A DNA stretch of 63,589 nt from Halolamina rubra (GCF_000739555.1 NZ_BBJN01000010.1:1-63589), one strand, 5' to 3'; shown: positions 46,684 through 56,105, counted from the stretch's first letter. Made by a program: numbers and translations. The notes: generated by a model from the sequence alone, not told the origin.

Positions 46684-47558
46684 TCCGGGCCGTCGGGCTC
46701 GCCGGAGGGGTCGGCGTCGGCCTCGGTGACGTACGCCTCCAGCTCCTCGCCGGTCACCTCGAGCCCCTGTCGGGAGAAGAAGGCGGCGACGTTCTCGCAG
46801 TCCCGGGTGAGGAACTCGCCGGCGTTGGGGTGGTGGACGGTGACCGCCTGCCCCATGTCGATGATCACCAGTTCGCCCTCGTGGACGATCATGTTGTACT
46901 CCGAGAGGTCGCCGTGGACGAGCCCCGCCGCGTACAGCCGGCGCATGTACTCCCGGACGACCTCGTACGCCTGCTGGGGGTTCTCGACGTTCACCTCCGC
47001 CAGCCGCGGCGCGCGGCGCTCGTCGGCCTGCCCGACCAGCTCCATCACCAGCACGTTCCGCTGGACGGCGATGGGTTCGGGCACGCGCACGCCGGCCTTC
47101 TCGGCGCGCTTGAGGTTCGCGAACTCCTTGCGGGTCCAGGCGAGCACGGTCGCCTTCTTGTTGTCCTCCAGTCCCTCGAACCGGGGGTCGCCGGCGAGGT
47201 ACTCCCGCATCTGCCGGAAGTCGGAGGCGTTGATCCGGTAGATCTTGACGGCGACGTTGCCCGACTCGCCGCGGGCCTCGTACACGTTGGCCTCCTTCCC
47301 CGTCGACAGCGGGCCGCCGAAGGCGCCGACGTGGCCGTCCTGCACCAGCTTGTACAGCGCCCCCAGCGTGGCGTCGTCGAAGGCGCCCTGCTCGACCTTC
47401 AGGCGCTCGACGTTCTTCAGGCGCTTGCGGAACTCGTCGAACTCCCGGTCCTGTCGCCGGGCGGTGCTGTCGGCCTCGGTGTCGGCGACCTCGATCTCCT
47501 CGAACTCGTCGCCGGGCTCCGCCATCTCCTCGTCGACGAAGCCGTAGTCCTCGCTCAT
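46680..47558 (-). CDS. rio1: RIO1-type atypical protein kinase
   Basis: A 292-aa kinase/ATPase of ribosome maturation. N-terminal acidic tail of about 40 residues, then the RIO fold: STGKEANVYEA (ATP loop), AVKIYRI, catalytic LVHGDLSEYN and metal site LVIIDMGQAVTVHHPNA. It is intact, unlike rio2 in this window. It is followed upstream (75 bp) by eif1A on the same strand, the usual archaeal pairing. Its stop (TAG at 46680-46682) overlaps the stop of the Gfo/AKR gene on the other strand by 2 bp. Confidence 0.95.
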   Translation of the reverse strand: MSEDYGFVDEEMAEPGDEFEEIEVADTEADSTARRQDREFDEFRKRLKNVERLKVEQGAFDDATLGALYKLVQDGHVGAFGGPLSTGKEANVYEARGESGNVAVKIYRINASDFRQMREYLAGDPRFEGLEDNKKATVLAWTRKEFANLKRAEKAGVRVPEPIAVQRNVLVMELVGQADERRAPRLAEVNVENPQQAYEVVREYMRRLYAAGLVHGDLSEYNMIVHEGELVIIDMGQAVTVHHPNAGEFLTRDCENVAAFFSRQGLEVTGEELEAYVTEADADPSGEPDGPD

Positions 47559-47633
47559 TCACCCCGGCTTGGGGGGCGACGCGTAAAAGGGTCCGGCGGG
47601 ATATCGACGCCGCAGTCGTCCCACGGCGTTGGG

Positions 47634-47927
47634 TCAGACGTTCCCGGTGACGTGGCCGCCCTCCCGCAGCTGTTCGGCTTCGCGGTTCTCGTAGCGGTGC
47701 TCGATGTCGGCTTTCTCGTCCTGCCAGTCCCACGGGCTCACGAGCACGAGGTCGCCCTCGCGGATCCAGTCGCGCTTGCGCATCCGGCCGGGGATGCGGG
47801 CGGTGCGCTCTTCCCCGTCTGCACACCGGACTGTCACCCGATTCGCGCCGAGCATCTCGACTACCTCGGCGAACAGCTCGTCGTCCTCGGGGGCCCGGAT
47901 CCCCTCGGGGAGGTCGTCGTTGCTCAT
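47634..47927 (-). CDS. eif1A: Translation initiation factor eIF-1A
   Basis: A 97-aa OB-fold factor that binds the A site of the small subunit. [20 protein letters not shown] and [20 protein letters not shown] are diagnostic, followed by [20 protein letters not shown]. It is shorter than eukaryotic eIF1A because the tails are absent, normal for archaea. Probably co-transcribed with rio1. The start is ATG 47927. Confidence 0.95.
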   Translation of the reverse strand: MSNDDLPEGIRAPEDDELFAEVVEMLGANRVTVRCADGEERTARIPGRMRKRDWIREGDLVLVSPWDWQDEKADIEHRYENREAEQLREGGHVTGNV

Positions 47928-48016
47928 CAGCGTCGACTTGGACGCTGGGGTGGTTAAGCGCTGTGGGATTTCGGACCGGGCGCGCGATCGGACCGCGATC
48001 GCCCGTGGCCCCAGTT

Positions 48017-48161
48017 CCTCGGGAAAATGGGACCGCCGGAGACTCGCTGCGCTCGTCTCCGTGGACCCAAGTTTCGCTCCTCGCGCTACTCGTCGCGAAA
48101 CGTGAGAACGCCGAGAGACGGAGTCTCTCGTGCTCCCATTTCCCGAGGAAATGGGACCGCC
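48017..48161. repeat. Multi-hairpin element with 15/16-bp terminal inverted repeats
   Basis: CCTCGGGAAAATGGGA (48017-48032) pairs with TCCCATTTCCCGAGG (48134-48148), one bulged A. Inside are three stem-loops: GGAGAC/GTCTCC (48038-48060), GTTTCGC/GCGAAAC (48071-48101) and CGAGAGAC-GGA-GTCTCTCG (48112-48130). The direct repeat AAATGGGACCGCC is at 48025-48037 and 48149-48161. It resembles a small non-autonomous element or a structured RNA. No gene lies inside. Confidence 0.65.
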
Positions 48162-48194
48162 GTCGTTTTTACCACCCCCTCCGCAGTCGGGGCC

Positions 48195-48374
48195 ATGTAC
48201 GAACGACTCGGGGTCGGCGGCGTCGTCGGCCTGCTGCTCGCGCTCGTCGGGATCGCGCTGGTCGCGTGGCAAGCACCCATCGTCGCCGCCGGCCTCGCGT
48301 TCGTCCTCGCGGGGCTCGCGCTGGTGGTGCGTGCGCTCGTCGGGGACGTGTTACGGCAGTTCGGGATCGTCTGA
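48195..48374 (+). CDS. Small two-helix membrane protein
   Basis: A 59-aa protein. Two hydrophobic stretches (about 8-26, [19 protein letters not shown]; and 29-48, [17 protein letters not shown]) are joined by a short turn. It begins MYERLGVGG and ends LRQFGIV. Small proteins of this type are conserved in haloarchaea without assigned function. The start is the ATG at 48195, directly downstream of the multi-hairpin element. It converges with tyrS. Confidence 0.65.
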   Translation: MYERLGVGGVVGLLLALVGIALVAWQAPIVAAGLAFVLAGLALVVRALVGDVLRQFGIV

Positions 48375-48387
48375 ACCGAGTCCCTGA

Positions 48388-49386
48388 CTACGCCCGCTGC
48401 TCCCGCAGCTTCGCCCGCCCCGGCTCGACCAGTTCGTCGAGGTATCGCGCCAGCGTCGGCTTCGCGTCGGCGGGGTGGAGCTCCCCGGAGGCGAAGTCGG
48501 CCTCCAGCTCCGCGTAGCTGTCGTACTCGAGATCGCCGCCGTACTCGTCGGGACGCTCGACGACGACCTCCTCGAAGCGCGGGAACACGTGGTACTCGAA
48601 GATCTCCAGCACCGGGTTGTTGCGCTCCTCGCCGTCGTCGGTCGGTTCGGGGTCGACTTCACCGGCCGGGCAGAACGCCTGATTGACCTTCTCCTCGATT
48701 TCCGCCGTCGAGTCCTCCATCGAGATGGTGACGCCGGAGCTGCTGGACATCTTCCCGACCCCCGTCGAGAGCTCCGAGATCAGCGGCGTGTGCAGGCAGG
48801 TCGGCGACTCGTAGTCGATGCTGGGGAGCGTGTCCCGGGCGAGCATGTGGACCTTCCGCTGCTCCATCCCGCCGATCGCGAGGTCGATGTCGAGGTACTC
48901 GATGTCCAGCGCCTGCATCAGCGGGTAGACGGCCTGTGAGACCGTCACCGAGTCGCCCGAGCCGATCTCGCTCATCGCGCGCTCCGCGCGGGAGAGCGTG
49001 GTCTCCAGTTCGAGCGCGTGGAGGTCCAGCACGTACTCCTCGTCGAACTGGAACTCCGAGCCGAGCCGGAACTCGGTGTTCTCCTCGTCGAGGCCGTAGG
49101 CGACGAACTGCTCCTGCATCCGGGTCGCCGTCTCGCGGATCTCCTCGAACGTCCCCTTCCCGTTGAGGTAGGCGTGCACGTCGGCGAGCAGGATCACGAC
49201 CTCCATCCCCGCCTCCTGCAGGTCGATGAGCTTGTTCGCGCCGAGCATGTGGCCGATGTGGAGCACGCCCGAGGGCTCGTAGCCGACGTACGCGCGCTTG
49301 CCCTCGGGATCGGCTGCCAGTTCCTCGACCTCCGCTTCGGTGACGACCTCCGCGGCGTTGCGGGTGATCAGGTCGTGTGCGTCCAT
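48388..49386 (-). CDS. tyrS: Tyrosyl-tRNA synthetase
   Basis: A 332-aa class I synthetase of the archaeal/eukaryotic TyrRS type. HIGH motif in GVLHIGHMLGANK, tyrosine pocket QAVYPLMQALDIEYLDIDLA, KMSKS motif KMSSSSG near 215. The C-terminus is short, as in archaea, with no S4 domain. The frame is clean throughout. Confidence 0.96.
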   Translation of the reverse strand: MDAHDLITRNAAEVVTEAEVEELAADPEGKRAYVGYEPSGVLHIGHMLGANKLIDLQEAGMEVVILLADVHAYLNGKGTFEEIRETATRMQEQFVAYGLDEENTEFRLGSEFQFDEEYVLDLHALELETTLSRAERAMSEIGSGDSVTVSQAVYPLMQALDIEYLDIDLAIGGMEQRKVHMLARDTLPSIDYESPTCLHTPLISELSTGVGKMSSSSGVTISMEDSTAEIEEKVNQAFCPAGEVDPEPTDDGEERNNPVLEIFEYHVFPRFEEVVVERPDEYGGDLEYDSYAELEADFASGELHPADAKPTLARYLDELVEPGRAKLREQRA

Positions 49387-49490
49387 GGTTGGGGATTTCG
49401 GAGCGGGAGGTTAGGCCTTCTGGATGCGTGTTACCGTGGCGTCGACGCCCGGCGGTCGGGATTTTTCCTGTTACCGGTCGAACACGGGGT

Positions 49491-50381
49491 ATGATCGGGC
49501 AACTGCTGCCGCCGAACTGGCTGCCTGACGTGGTTTCGGCGTACGACCGGATCCTCTCGGAGCTGTTCTGGTTCACCGTCGGCTTCGCCGTCGTCTACCT
49601 CGTCGGCCGGTTCGCCGTCGTCCCGACCGTGAGTCGGGTCGTCAGGTCGCGCAACCGCAACAACCCCACCATCGAGACCGCGACCCGGACGTACCTCCGG
49701 GTGCTCGTGATCTCGTTCGCGACGCTGACGGGGGTGATCGCCGCCGGCTACGGCAGCGTGTTCTCGGAGTCGGCGGTCATCATCGCGGCGCTGACGTTCG
49801 TCCTCGGCATCGCCGGCCAGCAGGTGTTCGGCTCGCTCATCAGCGGGATGTTCCTCGTCGCCGACCCCGACTTCAACGTCGGCGACTGGATCGAGTGGCC
49901 CGGCGGGGAGGGCACCGTCGAGGCGGTCGACTTCCGCGTCACCCGCGTCCGGACGCGCGACAACGAGACCGTCTCGGTCCCCAACACCGAACTCACCAGC
50001 AACGCGCTCACCCGCCCCTACGGTCGGGCGCGCTACCGCGTCACCGAGGAGGTGTACGTCGCCTACGGCGAGGACACCGAGCGCGCGCTGCTGGAGCTCC
50101 GGCAGACCGCCGAGGCGGGCGACGACGTCCTCGACGACCCGTCGCCGAACACGCGCGTCCTCGACCTCGGGGAGAACGCCATCACGATCCAGGCGGAGTT
50201 CTGGATCGGCGACCCGATGGACGCCGACATCGTGACCGTCCGCTCGGACTTCCGTCGGCGGGTGAAACGGCGGTTCGACGAGGCGGGGATCACGCTGGCG
50301 CCGCCGTCGGCGCAGTCGCTGTCGGGCGAGATCGCCGTGACGGACCGCGCCGACGGGTCGCCGCGGCCGGACGGCGCCTGA
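49491..50381 (+). CDS. Small-conductance mechanosensitive channel (MscS family)
   Basis: A 296-aa membrane protein. Three helices: about 22-42, 63-85 and 90-118. The third is the Gly/Ala-rich pore helix (ALTFVLGIAGQQVFGSLISG). The beta domain follows with DPDFNVGDWIEWPGGEGTVEAV and NTELTSNALTRP, then the C-terminal alpha/beta vestibule. It releases solutes at low osmotic pressure, relevant for a halophile. It faces tyrS divergently. Confidence 0.92.
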   Translation: MIGQLLPPNWLPDVVSAYDRILSELFWFTVGFAVVYLVGRFAVVPTVSRVVRSRNRNNPTIETATRTYLRVLVISFATLTGVIAAGYGSVFSESAVIIAALTFVLGIAGQQVFGSLISGMFLVADPDFNVGDWIEWPGGEGTVEAVDFRVTRVRTRDNETVSVPNTELTSNALTRPYGRARYRVTEEVYVAYGEDTERALLELRQTAEAGDDVLDDPSPNTRVLDLGENAITIQAEFWIGDPMDADIVTVRSDFRRRVKRRFDEAGITLAPPSAQSLSGEIAVTDRADGSPRPDGA

Positions 50382-50382
50382 G

Positions 50383-52371
50383 CTACGTCCCGCGGTCCTC
50401 CAGCCGCTCGTCGGCGCGGTGCTCCGAGATCACGCGGTCCATCATGCTCTCGGTCTGCTCGCGCCGGCGCTGCTCGGCCCGGTCCTCCCAGTCGTCGACG
50501 GCCGCCTCGACCTCGCTCTCGCGGGCCACCGCGAGCTCGTCGACCTCCTGGATCGTCACGGGCTCGGCCGGCGCGACCGGGATCCCGCGGTCGAACAGCA
50601 CGCTGTCGGCCTCCTCCGAGAGGTTCCCGTTCTTGAGGACGAGCCGGGGCTCCGTCTCGGCCAGCCGCTCGGCCGTCGACGTGCCGGCGCCGCTGGCGTC
50701 CCGGAGGTACACCACGTCGCCGGCGGCGAGGCCGAACTCCTCGTCGGCGCGCTCGACGGCGTCGCGGGTGAACTGCGGGATCGTCTTCACGGCGACGAGG
50801 TCGCGGTCGCCCGCCACGTCGCTGAAGTTCGAGTGGTCCAGCTTCCAGAGCGTCTTGAGCCGGGCGAGCTTCTCGTGGAGTTCCTCGTTCTCCGCGATCG
50901 CCTCGTCGCGCTCGCGTTCGAGCCGCTCGGCGCGGCGCTCCAGCCGGTTGACCTCCCGGCGCTCGCGGGCCTCGCGGCGCTCCCGCTTCCGGGCGTCGCT
51001 GAGCTCGCGCTCGTACTCCCGGATCTCGTTCTCCTTCTCCTCGAGCTCCTCCTCCAGCTCGTCCGTGTGGGCCTTGAGGCGCTCGACCTGCGCCTCGAGG
51101 TCGCGGATGCGCTGCTCCTCGTCGGTGAGCTCGCGCTCCTCGTGCTCCTCGTCGTCCTCCTCGCCGCCGTCGTCGTCGCGCAGGTCGCGCAGCACCGCCT
51201 CGACGGACTCCTCGCCGGAGACGACGCGGGCGATCACCTCCTCGCGGTCGAACTGCGGTGGGACCTTCGCCGCGATGCGCTCGAACTGGTCCATGTGGTC
51301 GTCGACGGCGTACAGCGCCGCCGCGAGCGCGTCGCGCTCGTGGTCGTTCTCGTAGGGGTGCTCCCGTGTGCGGTGGAGCTTCTCGTCGACCGGCAGGTCG
51401 CTCTCCGGCACCCAGCCCGCGGCGTCGAAGCTCCGGCGGAACTTCTCGACGGTCTCGGGGATCGGCGTCACGTCGGCGGCGACCAGCATCGGCCGCCCGC
51501 GCTCGATCAGCCACTCCGTGAGCTCGGCGGTGTCGCCCGTGCGCGAGGAGTAGAGGTCGTGGACGGTGCCGTCGATACCGACGACCGCGGCCGCCGTCGT
51601 CGTCCCGGGGTCGATGCCGACGACCACGTGGTCCCGTCGCTTCACGAGCGGTTCGAACTCGATCCCGTCGCGGCGCTCGCGCTCGATCTCGATGCGCACG
51701 TCGCCGTTTCTGGTCGCCGAGACCGGGATGTCCTCGGATCGGGACTCGACGGTGAATATCGCGTTCGAGAGCCCGCCGTACTTCTCGGTCACCTCTTTCT
51801 CGTACTCGAGGCTCGCGTCGTCGAGGTCGGACTCGACCTCCCGCGCCGCCTTCCGGACGTTGCCGTGGATGCGGCGGGTGAACCGGTCCTCGCTCCAGCC
51901 GCCGCCCCCGCCAGTCGAGCGCCCGCGGGCGACCTTCACGGTGGTCGTGTCGCCGAACGCGGTGACGCGCTGGCCGACGTTTCGGTGGGCCAGCCGCGCG
52001 GCCGCCTCGGCCTCCTGCATCGGCTTCTTGCCGTAGGGGACGCCGTGGCGCGAGGCGACGCGGGAGAGGGGCTCGGGCCGGTTCGCGCCGGTCACCTGCA
52101 CGAGGTCGGTGCCGGCCGGGAGCGCCCGGAGGAAGCCGACGAGCGCGTTCTTGTCGGCCGCGAGCTCGTACATGTTGTCGACGGCCAGCCGGGTGGGCTC
52201 CTGCTGCTCGATCAGCCGGCGGAGCTTCCGGCGCGAGACGGCGTCGCGCTCCAGGCGCTCCTCGTCGGGGTACAACGTGACGAGGGCGTAGGTGGGCGCG
52301 TCGCCGCGGGCGTCGCCGCTCTGGATGTCGACGCCGAACACCGGCCCGTCGGTTGGGCTCGGGGCGTTCAC
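50383..52371 (-). CDS. DUF460 protein: RNase H-like domain plus long coiled coil
   Basis: A 662-aa protein of the archaeal DUF460 family, GTG start. The N-terminal 200 residues contain VFGVDIQSGD and VQVTGANRPEPLSRVA. A RuvC/RNase H-like core follows with VVVGIDPGTTTAAAVVGIDG near 245-265 and AADVTPIPETVEKF, then YENDHERDALAAALYA. Residues about 385-500 are a strong coiled coil with Glu/Arg heptads. The C-terminus is a mixed domain of about 140 residues (GDVVYLRDASGAGTSTAERL). The acidic residues suggest a nuclease or structure-specific DNA/RNA factor. It ends 2 bp from the MscS stop (convergent). Confidence 0.85.
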   Translation of the reverse strand: MNAPSPTDGPVFGVDIQSGDARGDAPTYALVTLYPDEERLERDAVSRRKLRRLIEQQEPTRLAVDNMYELAADKNALVGFLRALPAGTDLVQVTGANRPEPLSRVASRHGVPYGKKPMQEAEAAARLAHRNVGQRVTAFGDTTTVKVARGRSTGGGGGWSEDRFTRRIHGNVRKAAREVESDLDDASLEYEKEVTEKYGGLSNAIFTVESRSEDIPVSATRNGDVRIEIERERRDGIEFEPLVKRRDHVVVGIDPGTTTAAAVVGIDGTVHDLYSSRTGDTAELTEWLIERGRPMLVAADVTPIPETVEKFRRSFDAAGWVPESDLPVDEKLHRTREHPYENDHERDALAAALYAVDDHMDQFERIAAKVPPQFDREEVIARVVSGEESVEAVLRDLRDDDGGEEDDEEHEERELTDEEQRIRDLEAQVERLKAHTDELEEELEEKENEIREYERELSDARKRERREARERREVNRLERRAERLERERDEAIAENEELHEKLARLKTLWKLDHSNFSDVAGDRDLVAVKTIPQFTRDAVERADEEFGLAAGDVVYLRDASGAGTSTAERLAETEPRLVLKNGNLSEEADSVLFDRGIPVAPAEPVTIQEVDELAVARESEVEAAVDDWEDRAEQRRREQTESMMDRVISEHRADERLEDRGT

Positions 52372-52421
52372 AGCCTGGGTTGGCGCTTGCCGGCTAAATA
52401 TCCGACGCCGGCGGTGACCGA

Positions 52422-53354
52422 CTACTCGTCGTCCGGGAACGGGAGCTCGACGGTCTGACCGTCCTCGGCGACGAAGCAGTCGCCGTCGAACACCCCAGCC
52501 GCCTCGCGCTGGTGGCCGCGGGCGTCGCCGGGGTAGCGCGAGGAGATGTGGGTCAGCGCGAGCCGTTTCGCCCCCGCTCGCTCGGCGATCTTACCGGCCT
52601 CCCGGGCCGTGGCGTGGCCGGTCGAGCGCGCCCGCCCGGCCATCTCGTCGTCGAACGTCGCGTCGTGGATCAGCAGGTCCGGCTCGTCGGCGACCGCGAC
52701 GGTGGCGTCGACGGGCCGGGTGTCGCCGGTGTACACCAGCGAGCGGCCGGGTCGCGGGTCGCCGACGACCTGCTCGGGTTCGATCACCCGGCCGTCGTCG
52801 AGTTCGACCGACTCGCCGGCGTGGAGCTTCCCGTAGGCGGGGCCGGGCGGGATCCCCAGCTCCTCCTCGGCTTTCTCGCGGTCGAACCGCCCCTTGCGGT
52901 CGTCCTCGATCAGCGCGTACCCCTGGGAAGTGGTGCGGTGTTCGGTCTCGAACGCGCGGATCTCGTAGGCGTCGCCCTCGAGCGCGACGCTGCCCGGCGT
53001 GACCTCGTGGATCCGGACCGGGAACGCCGTGTCGTGGCCGCCGGCGCCGATCAGGTCACGGAGCTGTCGGCGGGAGCCCGGCGGGCAGTGGACCGCCAGC
53101 GAGTCGGTGCGGTTCTGGAAGTCCCAGGTCTGGAGCAGGCCGGGGAGCCCGAGGACGTGGTCGCCGTGGAGATGGGTGAGGAACACGTGGCCAACGTCGA
53201 ACCCCGTGTTGAACCGCATCATCTGGCGCTGGGTCCCCTCGCCGCAGTCGAAGAGGAACCGCTCGCCCTCGCGGTTCACCATCACCGCGCTGGGCGCGCG
53301 CCGCGTCGTCGGCACGGCGCCGCTGGTGCCGAGAAACGTCGTCCGGAGCGTCAT
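52422..53354 (-). CDS. rnz: Ribonuclease Z (tRNA 3' endonuclease)
   Basis: A 310-aa MBL-fold nuclease that trims tRNA 3' trailers. It opens with LRTTFLGTSGAVPTTRRAPS. The metal motif is FLTHLHGDHVLGLPGLL. The exosite/PxKxRN-like part is in the middle, AYGKLHAGE is present, and further ligands are in LVYTGDTRP, LIHDATFD and LALTHISSRY. It has the short, bacterial/archaeal length (not the long ELAC2 form). The intervening gap to the DUF460 gene is 50 bp; it may form one unit. Confidence 0.95.
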   Translation of the reverse strand: MTLRTTFLGTSGAVPTTRRAPSAVMVNREGERFLFDCGEGTQRQMMRFNTGFDVGHVFLTHLHGDHVLGLPGLLQTWDFQNRTDSLAVHCPPGSRRQLRDLIGAGGHDTAFPVRIHEVTPGSVALEGDAYEIRAFETEHRTTSQGYALIEDDRKGRFDREKAEEELGIPPGPAYGKLHAGESVELDDGRVIEPEQVVGDPRPGRSLVYTGDTRPVDATVAVADEPDLLIHDATFDDEMAGRARSTGHATAREAGKIAERAGAKRLALTHISSRYPGDARGHQREAAGVFDGDCFVAEDGQTVELPFPDDE

Positions 53355-53497
53355 ACCGGTGAGTGGCTTCGGCGGAGGCTTACCGCTGTCGACTCCCGGA
53401 TTCGGCGTCCTCGCGCGTCCAGCGCGGTTCTCTCAACGCGCTGCAGTTTGTTTTCCGACGTGTGTCCCTGGAGCTTATCGGTGTCGTGGGAGAACGG

Positions 53498-55003
53498 ATG
53501 GGTATGCGACGACAGACGATCGTCACGGCGCTCGTGGTCGCGATGGTCGCGATCGCCGGCTGTGGGGGATCCGTGTCGCCGGGCGACGGCGGCGGCGGTG
53601 AGGGGACGGTGAACATGTACGTCAGCGACCAGCCGAGCGCGATCGACGACTTCGAGCACCTGAACGTCACGGTCACGTCGATCGCGGCCCACCGCGTCGA
53701 CGGCTCGGGCAACGAGTCGGAGTGGGTCGAACAGGAGATCGACAACGTCACCGTCGACCTGACGGAGCTCCGGGGGGCGAACGCGAGCCAACTCGGCGCG
53801 ATCCCGGCGCCCAACGGGAGCTACGACAAGACGTTCATCCACGTGAGCGAGGTGAACGGGACGCTCACGAACGGCGAGTCGACCGACGTGAAGCTGCCCA
53901 GCGAGAAGCTCCACATCAACGAGAACTTCACCGTCGGCAACGGCGAGGAGGTCGACTTCGTGTTCGACATCACGGTCGTGAAGCGCGGCCAGTCGGGGAG
54001 CTACAACATCCAGCCGGTCGCCAGCGAGTCCGGCACGGACCAGGAGATCCGCGAGAAACCCGGCGCCAAGCGCGGCGCGGGCGGCGACGGGGCCAACGGC
54101 GGGGACGACGATGCGACCGCGACGCCGCCAGGCACTGAAACCGAAACGCCGGCCGGCACGGCGACCGCGACGCCGTCCGACGGCGCCGCGAGCCTCGAGT
54201 TCTACGTCAGCGACGAGCGGAACGCGATCGACGAGTTCGACCACCTCAACGTGACGATCGACCGCGTCGGCGTCCACCGCGCCGACCCCGGCGCGAACGA
54301 GAGCGCGTGGATCGAGCACTCCGTCGACAACCGCACCGTCGACCTGACCGAACTGCGGGGCGCCAACGCCACCAGCCTCGGCGTGCTGAACGTCTCCAAC
54401 GGCACGTACGACAAGACGTTCGTCTACGTCGACGAGGTGAACGGCACGCTCACGAACGGCGAGCACCCCGACGTGAAGCTGCCGAGTAGCAAGCTCCAGC
54501 TGAACAGCGAGTTCACCGTCGGCGACGGCGAGCAGCTCGACTACGTGTTCGACATCACCGTCGTGAAGCGGGGGAACTCCGGCAGCTACAACGTCAAACC
54601 CGTCGCGAGCGAGTCCGGCACGGGCGAGCAGGTCGAGATCGAGGAGCGGGACGACGAGGAGGCCGGGACGAACGAGACTGAGACCGAAGAACCGGCCGCC
54701 CTCTCGCTCTCGCTCGACGGGAACGCGACCGCCGGCGAGAACGTCACCGTCAGCGTCACCCGGAACGGTAGCGCCGTCGACGGCGCCGCAGTTAGCGTCG
54801 ACGGCGAGGTCGTCGGCGAGACCGACGAGAACGGCACGCTCGTGGTGAGCGTCCCGGCCGACGCCGAGGAACTCGAACTGGAAGCCGAGCGCGGCGACGC
54901 CGAGGGCGAGGCGACGTTCCCGGTGCAGGAGGACACGTCGACTGAGACCGAGACGGCGACCGAGACCGCGGCGCTGGCCGCCCCGGCGTTCGCGGCGCTG
55001 TAG
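53498..55003 (+). CDS. Lipoprotein with two tandem DUF4382 domains
   Basis: A 501-aa exported lipoprotein. The signal has a lipobox (MVAIAGC, Cys near 22). Two DUF4382 copies follow at about 33-180 and 225-375, each with EFYVSD/NMYVSDQ start, VDLTELRGANA, NGTYDKTF and VFDITVVKRG. A Thr/Pro/Glu linker separates them. The C-terminal about 100 residues add another beta-sandwich (SLSLDGNATAGENVTVSVTR) and a Thr/Glu-rich tail. Many N-glycosylation sequons are present. It is probably surface-anchored; ligand unknown. The near-identical DNA of the two copies shows internal duplication. Confidence 0.88.
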   Translation: MGMRRQTIVTALVVAMVAIAGCGGSVSPGDGGGGEGTVNMYVSDQPSAIDDFEHLNVTVTSIAAHRVDGSGNESEWVEQEIDNVTVDLTELRGANASQLGAIPAPNGSYDKTFIHVSEVNGTLTNGESTDVKLPSEKLHINENFTVGNGEEVDFVFDITVVKRGQSGSYNIQPVASESGTDQEIREKPGAKRGAGGDGANGGDDDATATPPGTETETPAGTATATPSDGAASLEFYVSDERNAIDEFDHLNVTIDRVGVHRADPGANESAWIEHSVDNRTVDLTELRGANATSLGVLNVSNGTYDKTFVYVDEVNGTLTNGEHPDVKLPSSKLQLNSEFTVGDGEQLDYVFDITVVKRGNSGSYNVKPVASESGTGEQVEIEERDDEEAGTNETETEEPAALSLSLDGNATAGENVTVSVTRNGSAVDGAAVSVDGEVVGETDENGTLVVSVPADAEELELEAERGDAEGEATFPVQEDTSTETETATETAALAAPAFAAL

Positions 55004-55082
55004 CGGGGGACACCGGCGTTTCGAGCGGCCGGGAACCCCGGGACCGCGACCTTCTTACCGCCCGCCGGGCTACGTTGCGGTA

Positions 55083-56105
55083 ATGGACGAACCGCTCTGG
55101 ACCGAGCGCTACGCGCCCGCCATCGCGGACCTCCCGCAGGAGGACGCCCGGGAGCGACTGGCGCGGGCCGTCGACGAGCCGATGAACCTCGTCGTCCAGG
55201 GGCCGCCGGGGGCGGGCAAGACCGCCGCCGCGCGGGCGCTGGCTCGCGAGGCCCACGAGGACTACGAGAACGACCTCGTGGAGATCAACGTCGCGGACTT
55301 CTTCGACCGCACGAAGAAGGAGATCCGCGAGGACCCCCGGTTCGCGCAGTTCCTCGAGGGCCGCAGCCGGATGGCCAAACGCGACATGATCAACCGCGTG
55401 CTGAAGGAGTCCGCGAGCTACGCGCCCGTCTCGGGCGAGTTCAAGACGATCCTGCTCGACAACGCGGAGGCGATCCGCGAGGACTTCCAGCAGGCGCTGC
55501 GCCGGGTGATGGAGCAGCACCACCGCACCACGCAGTTCGTGATCGCGACGCGCCAGCCCTCGAAACTCATCGCGCCGATTCGGTCGCGCTGCTTCCCAGT
55601 CCCCGTCCGGGCGCCGAGCCACGACGAGATCGAGGACGTGCTCGCCGACATTCTCGACGCCGAGGGCGTCGACTACGACGACGACGGGCTGGAGTTCGTC
55701 GCGGGGTACGCCGACGGCGACCTGCGGAAGGCCGTTCTCGGCGCCCAGACCACCGCCGCCCAGCACGACGAGGTGACGATGCAGGCGGCGTACGAGGTGC
55801 TCGACGAGGTGGGCCACGACGACGAGCTCTCGGCGGCGCTCCGGGCCGCCGCGGAGGGCGACTTCTCGACGGCGCGCTCGACCGTCGACGACCTGCTCGA
55901 CGAGGGGTACGACGGCGAGGAGCTGCTCCAGGAGCTGCTGCGCGTGGCCCGTAGCGACTACTCGGGGGCGAAGCTCGCCCGGCTCCACCGGCTCGCCGGG
56001 GAGGCGGACTTCGACCTCACCGAGGGGTCGGACGACACGATCCACCTGACCCACCTGCTGAGCGCGTGGGCCGCGGGCCACCGCTCCCTCCGGGGGGAGG
56101 CCTGA
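55083..56105 (+). CDS. rfcC: Replication factor C small subunit (RfcC-like clamp loader)
   Basis: A 340-aa AAA+ clamp-loader subunit. Walker A is GPPGAGKTAAARAL near 40-54. Walker B is TILLDNAEAI, where the usual acidic DEAD/DEAE form reads DNAE: the second acidic residue differs. Sensor/SRC region IRSRCFPVPVRAP is present, and the collar domain follows. Haloarchaea have three RFC subunits; this one matches the divergent small subunit (RfcC). The stop TGA overlaps the asd ATG by 1 nt, linking replication with a lipid gene. Confidence 0.9.
   Translation: MDEPLWTERYAPAIADLPQEDARERLARAVDEPMNLVVQGPPGAGKTAAARALAREAHEDYENDLVEINVADFFDRTKKEIREDPRFAQFLEGRSRMAKRDMINRVLKESASYAPVSGEFKTILLDNAEAIREDFQQALRRVMEQHHRTTQFVIATRQPSKLIAPIRSRCFPVPVRAPSHDEIEDVLADILDAEGVDYDDDGLEFVAGYADGDLRKAVLGAQTTAAQHDEVTMQAAYEVLDEVGHDDELSAALRAAAEGDFSTARSTVDDLLDEGYDGEELLQELLRVARSDYSGAKLARLHRLAGEADFDLTEGSDDTIHLTHLLSAWAAGHRSLRGEA

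Noticed and set aside
45313..47826. 837-aa minus-strand frame over the Gfo/AKR and rio1 region
   Set aside because: Arg-rich shadow frame, out of phase with rio1, without domain content.
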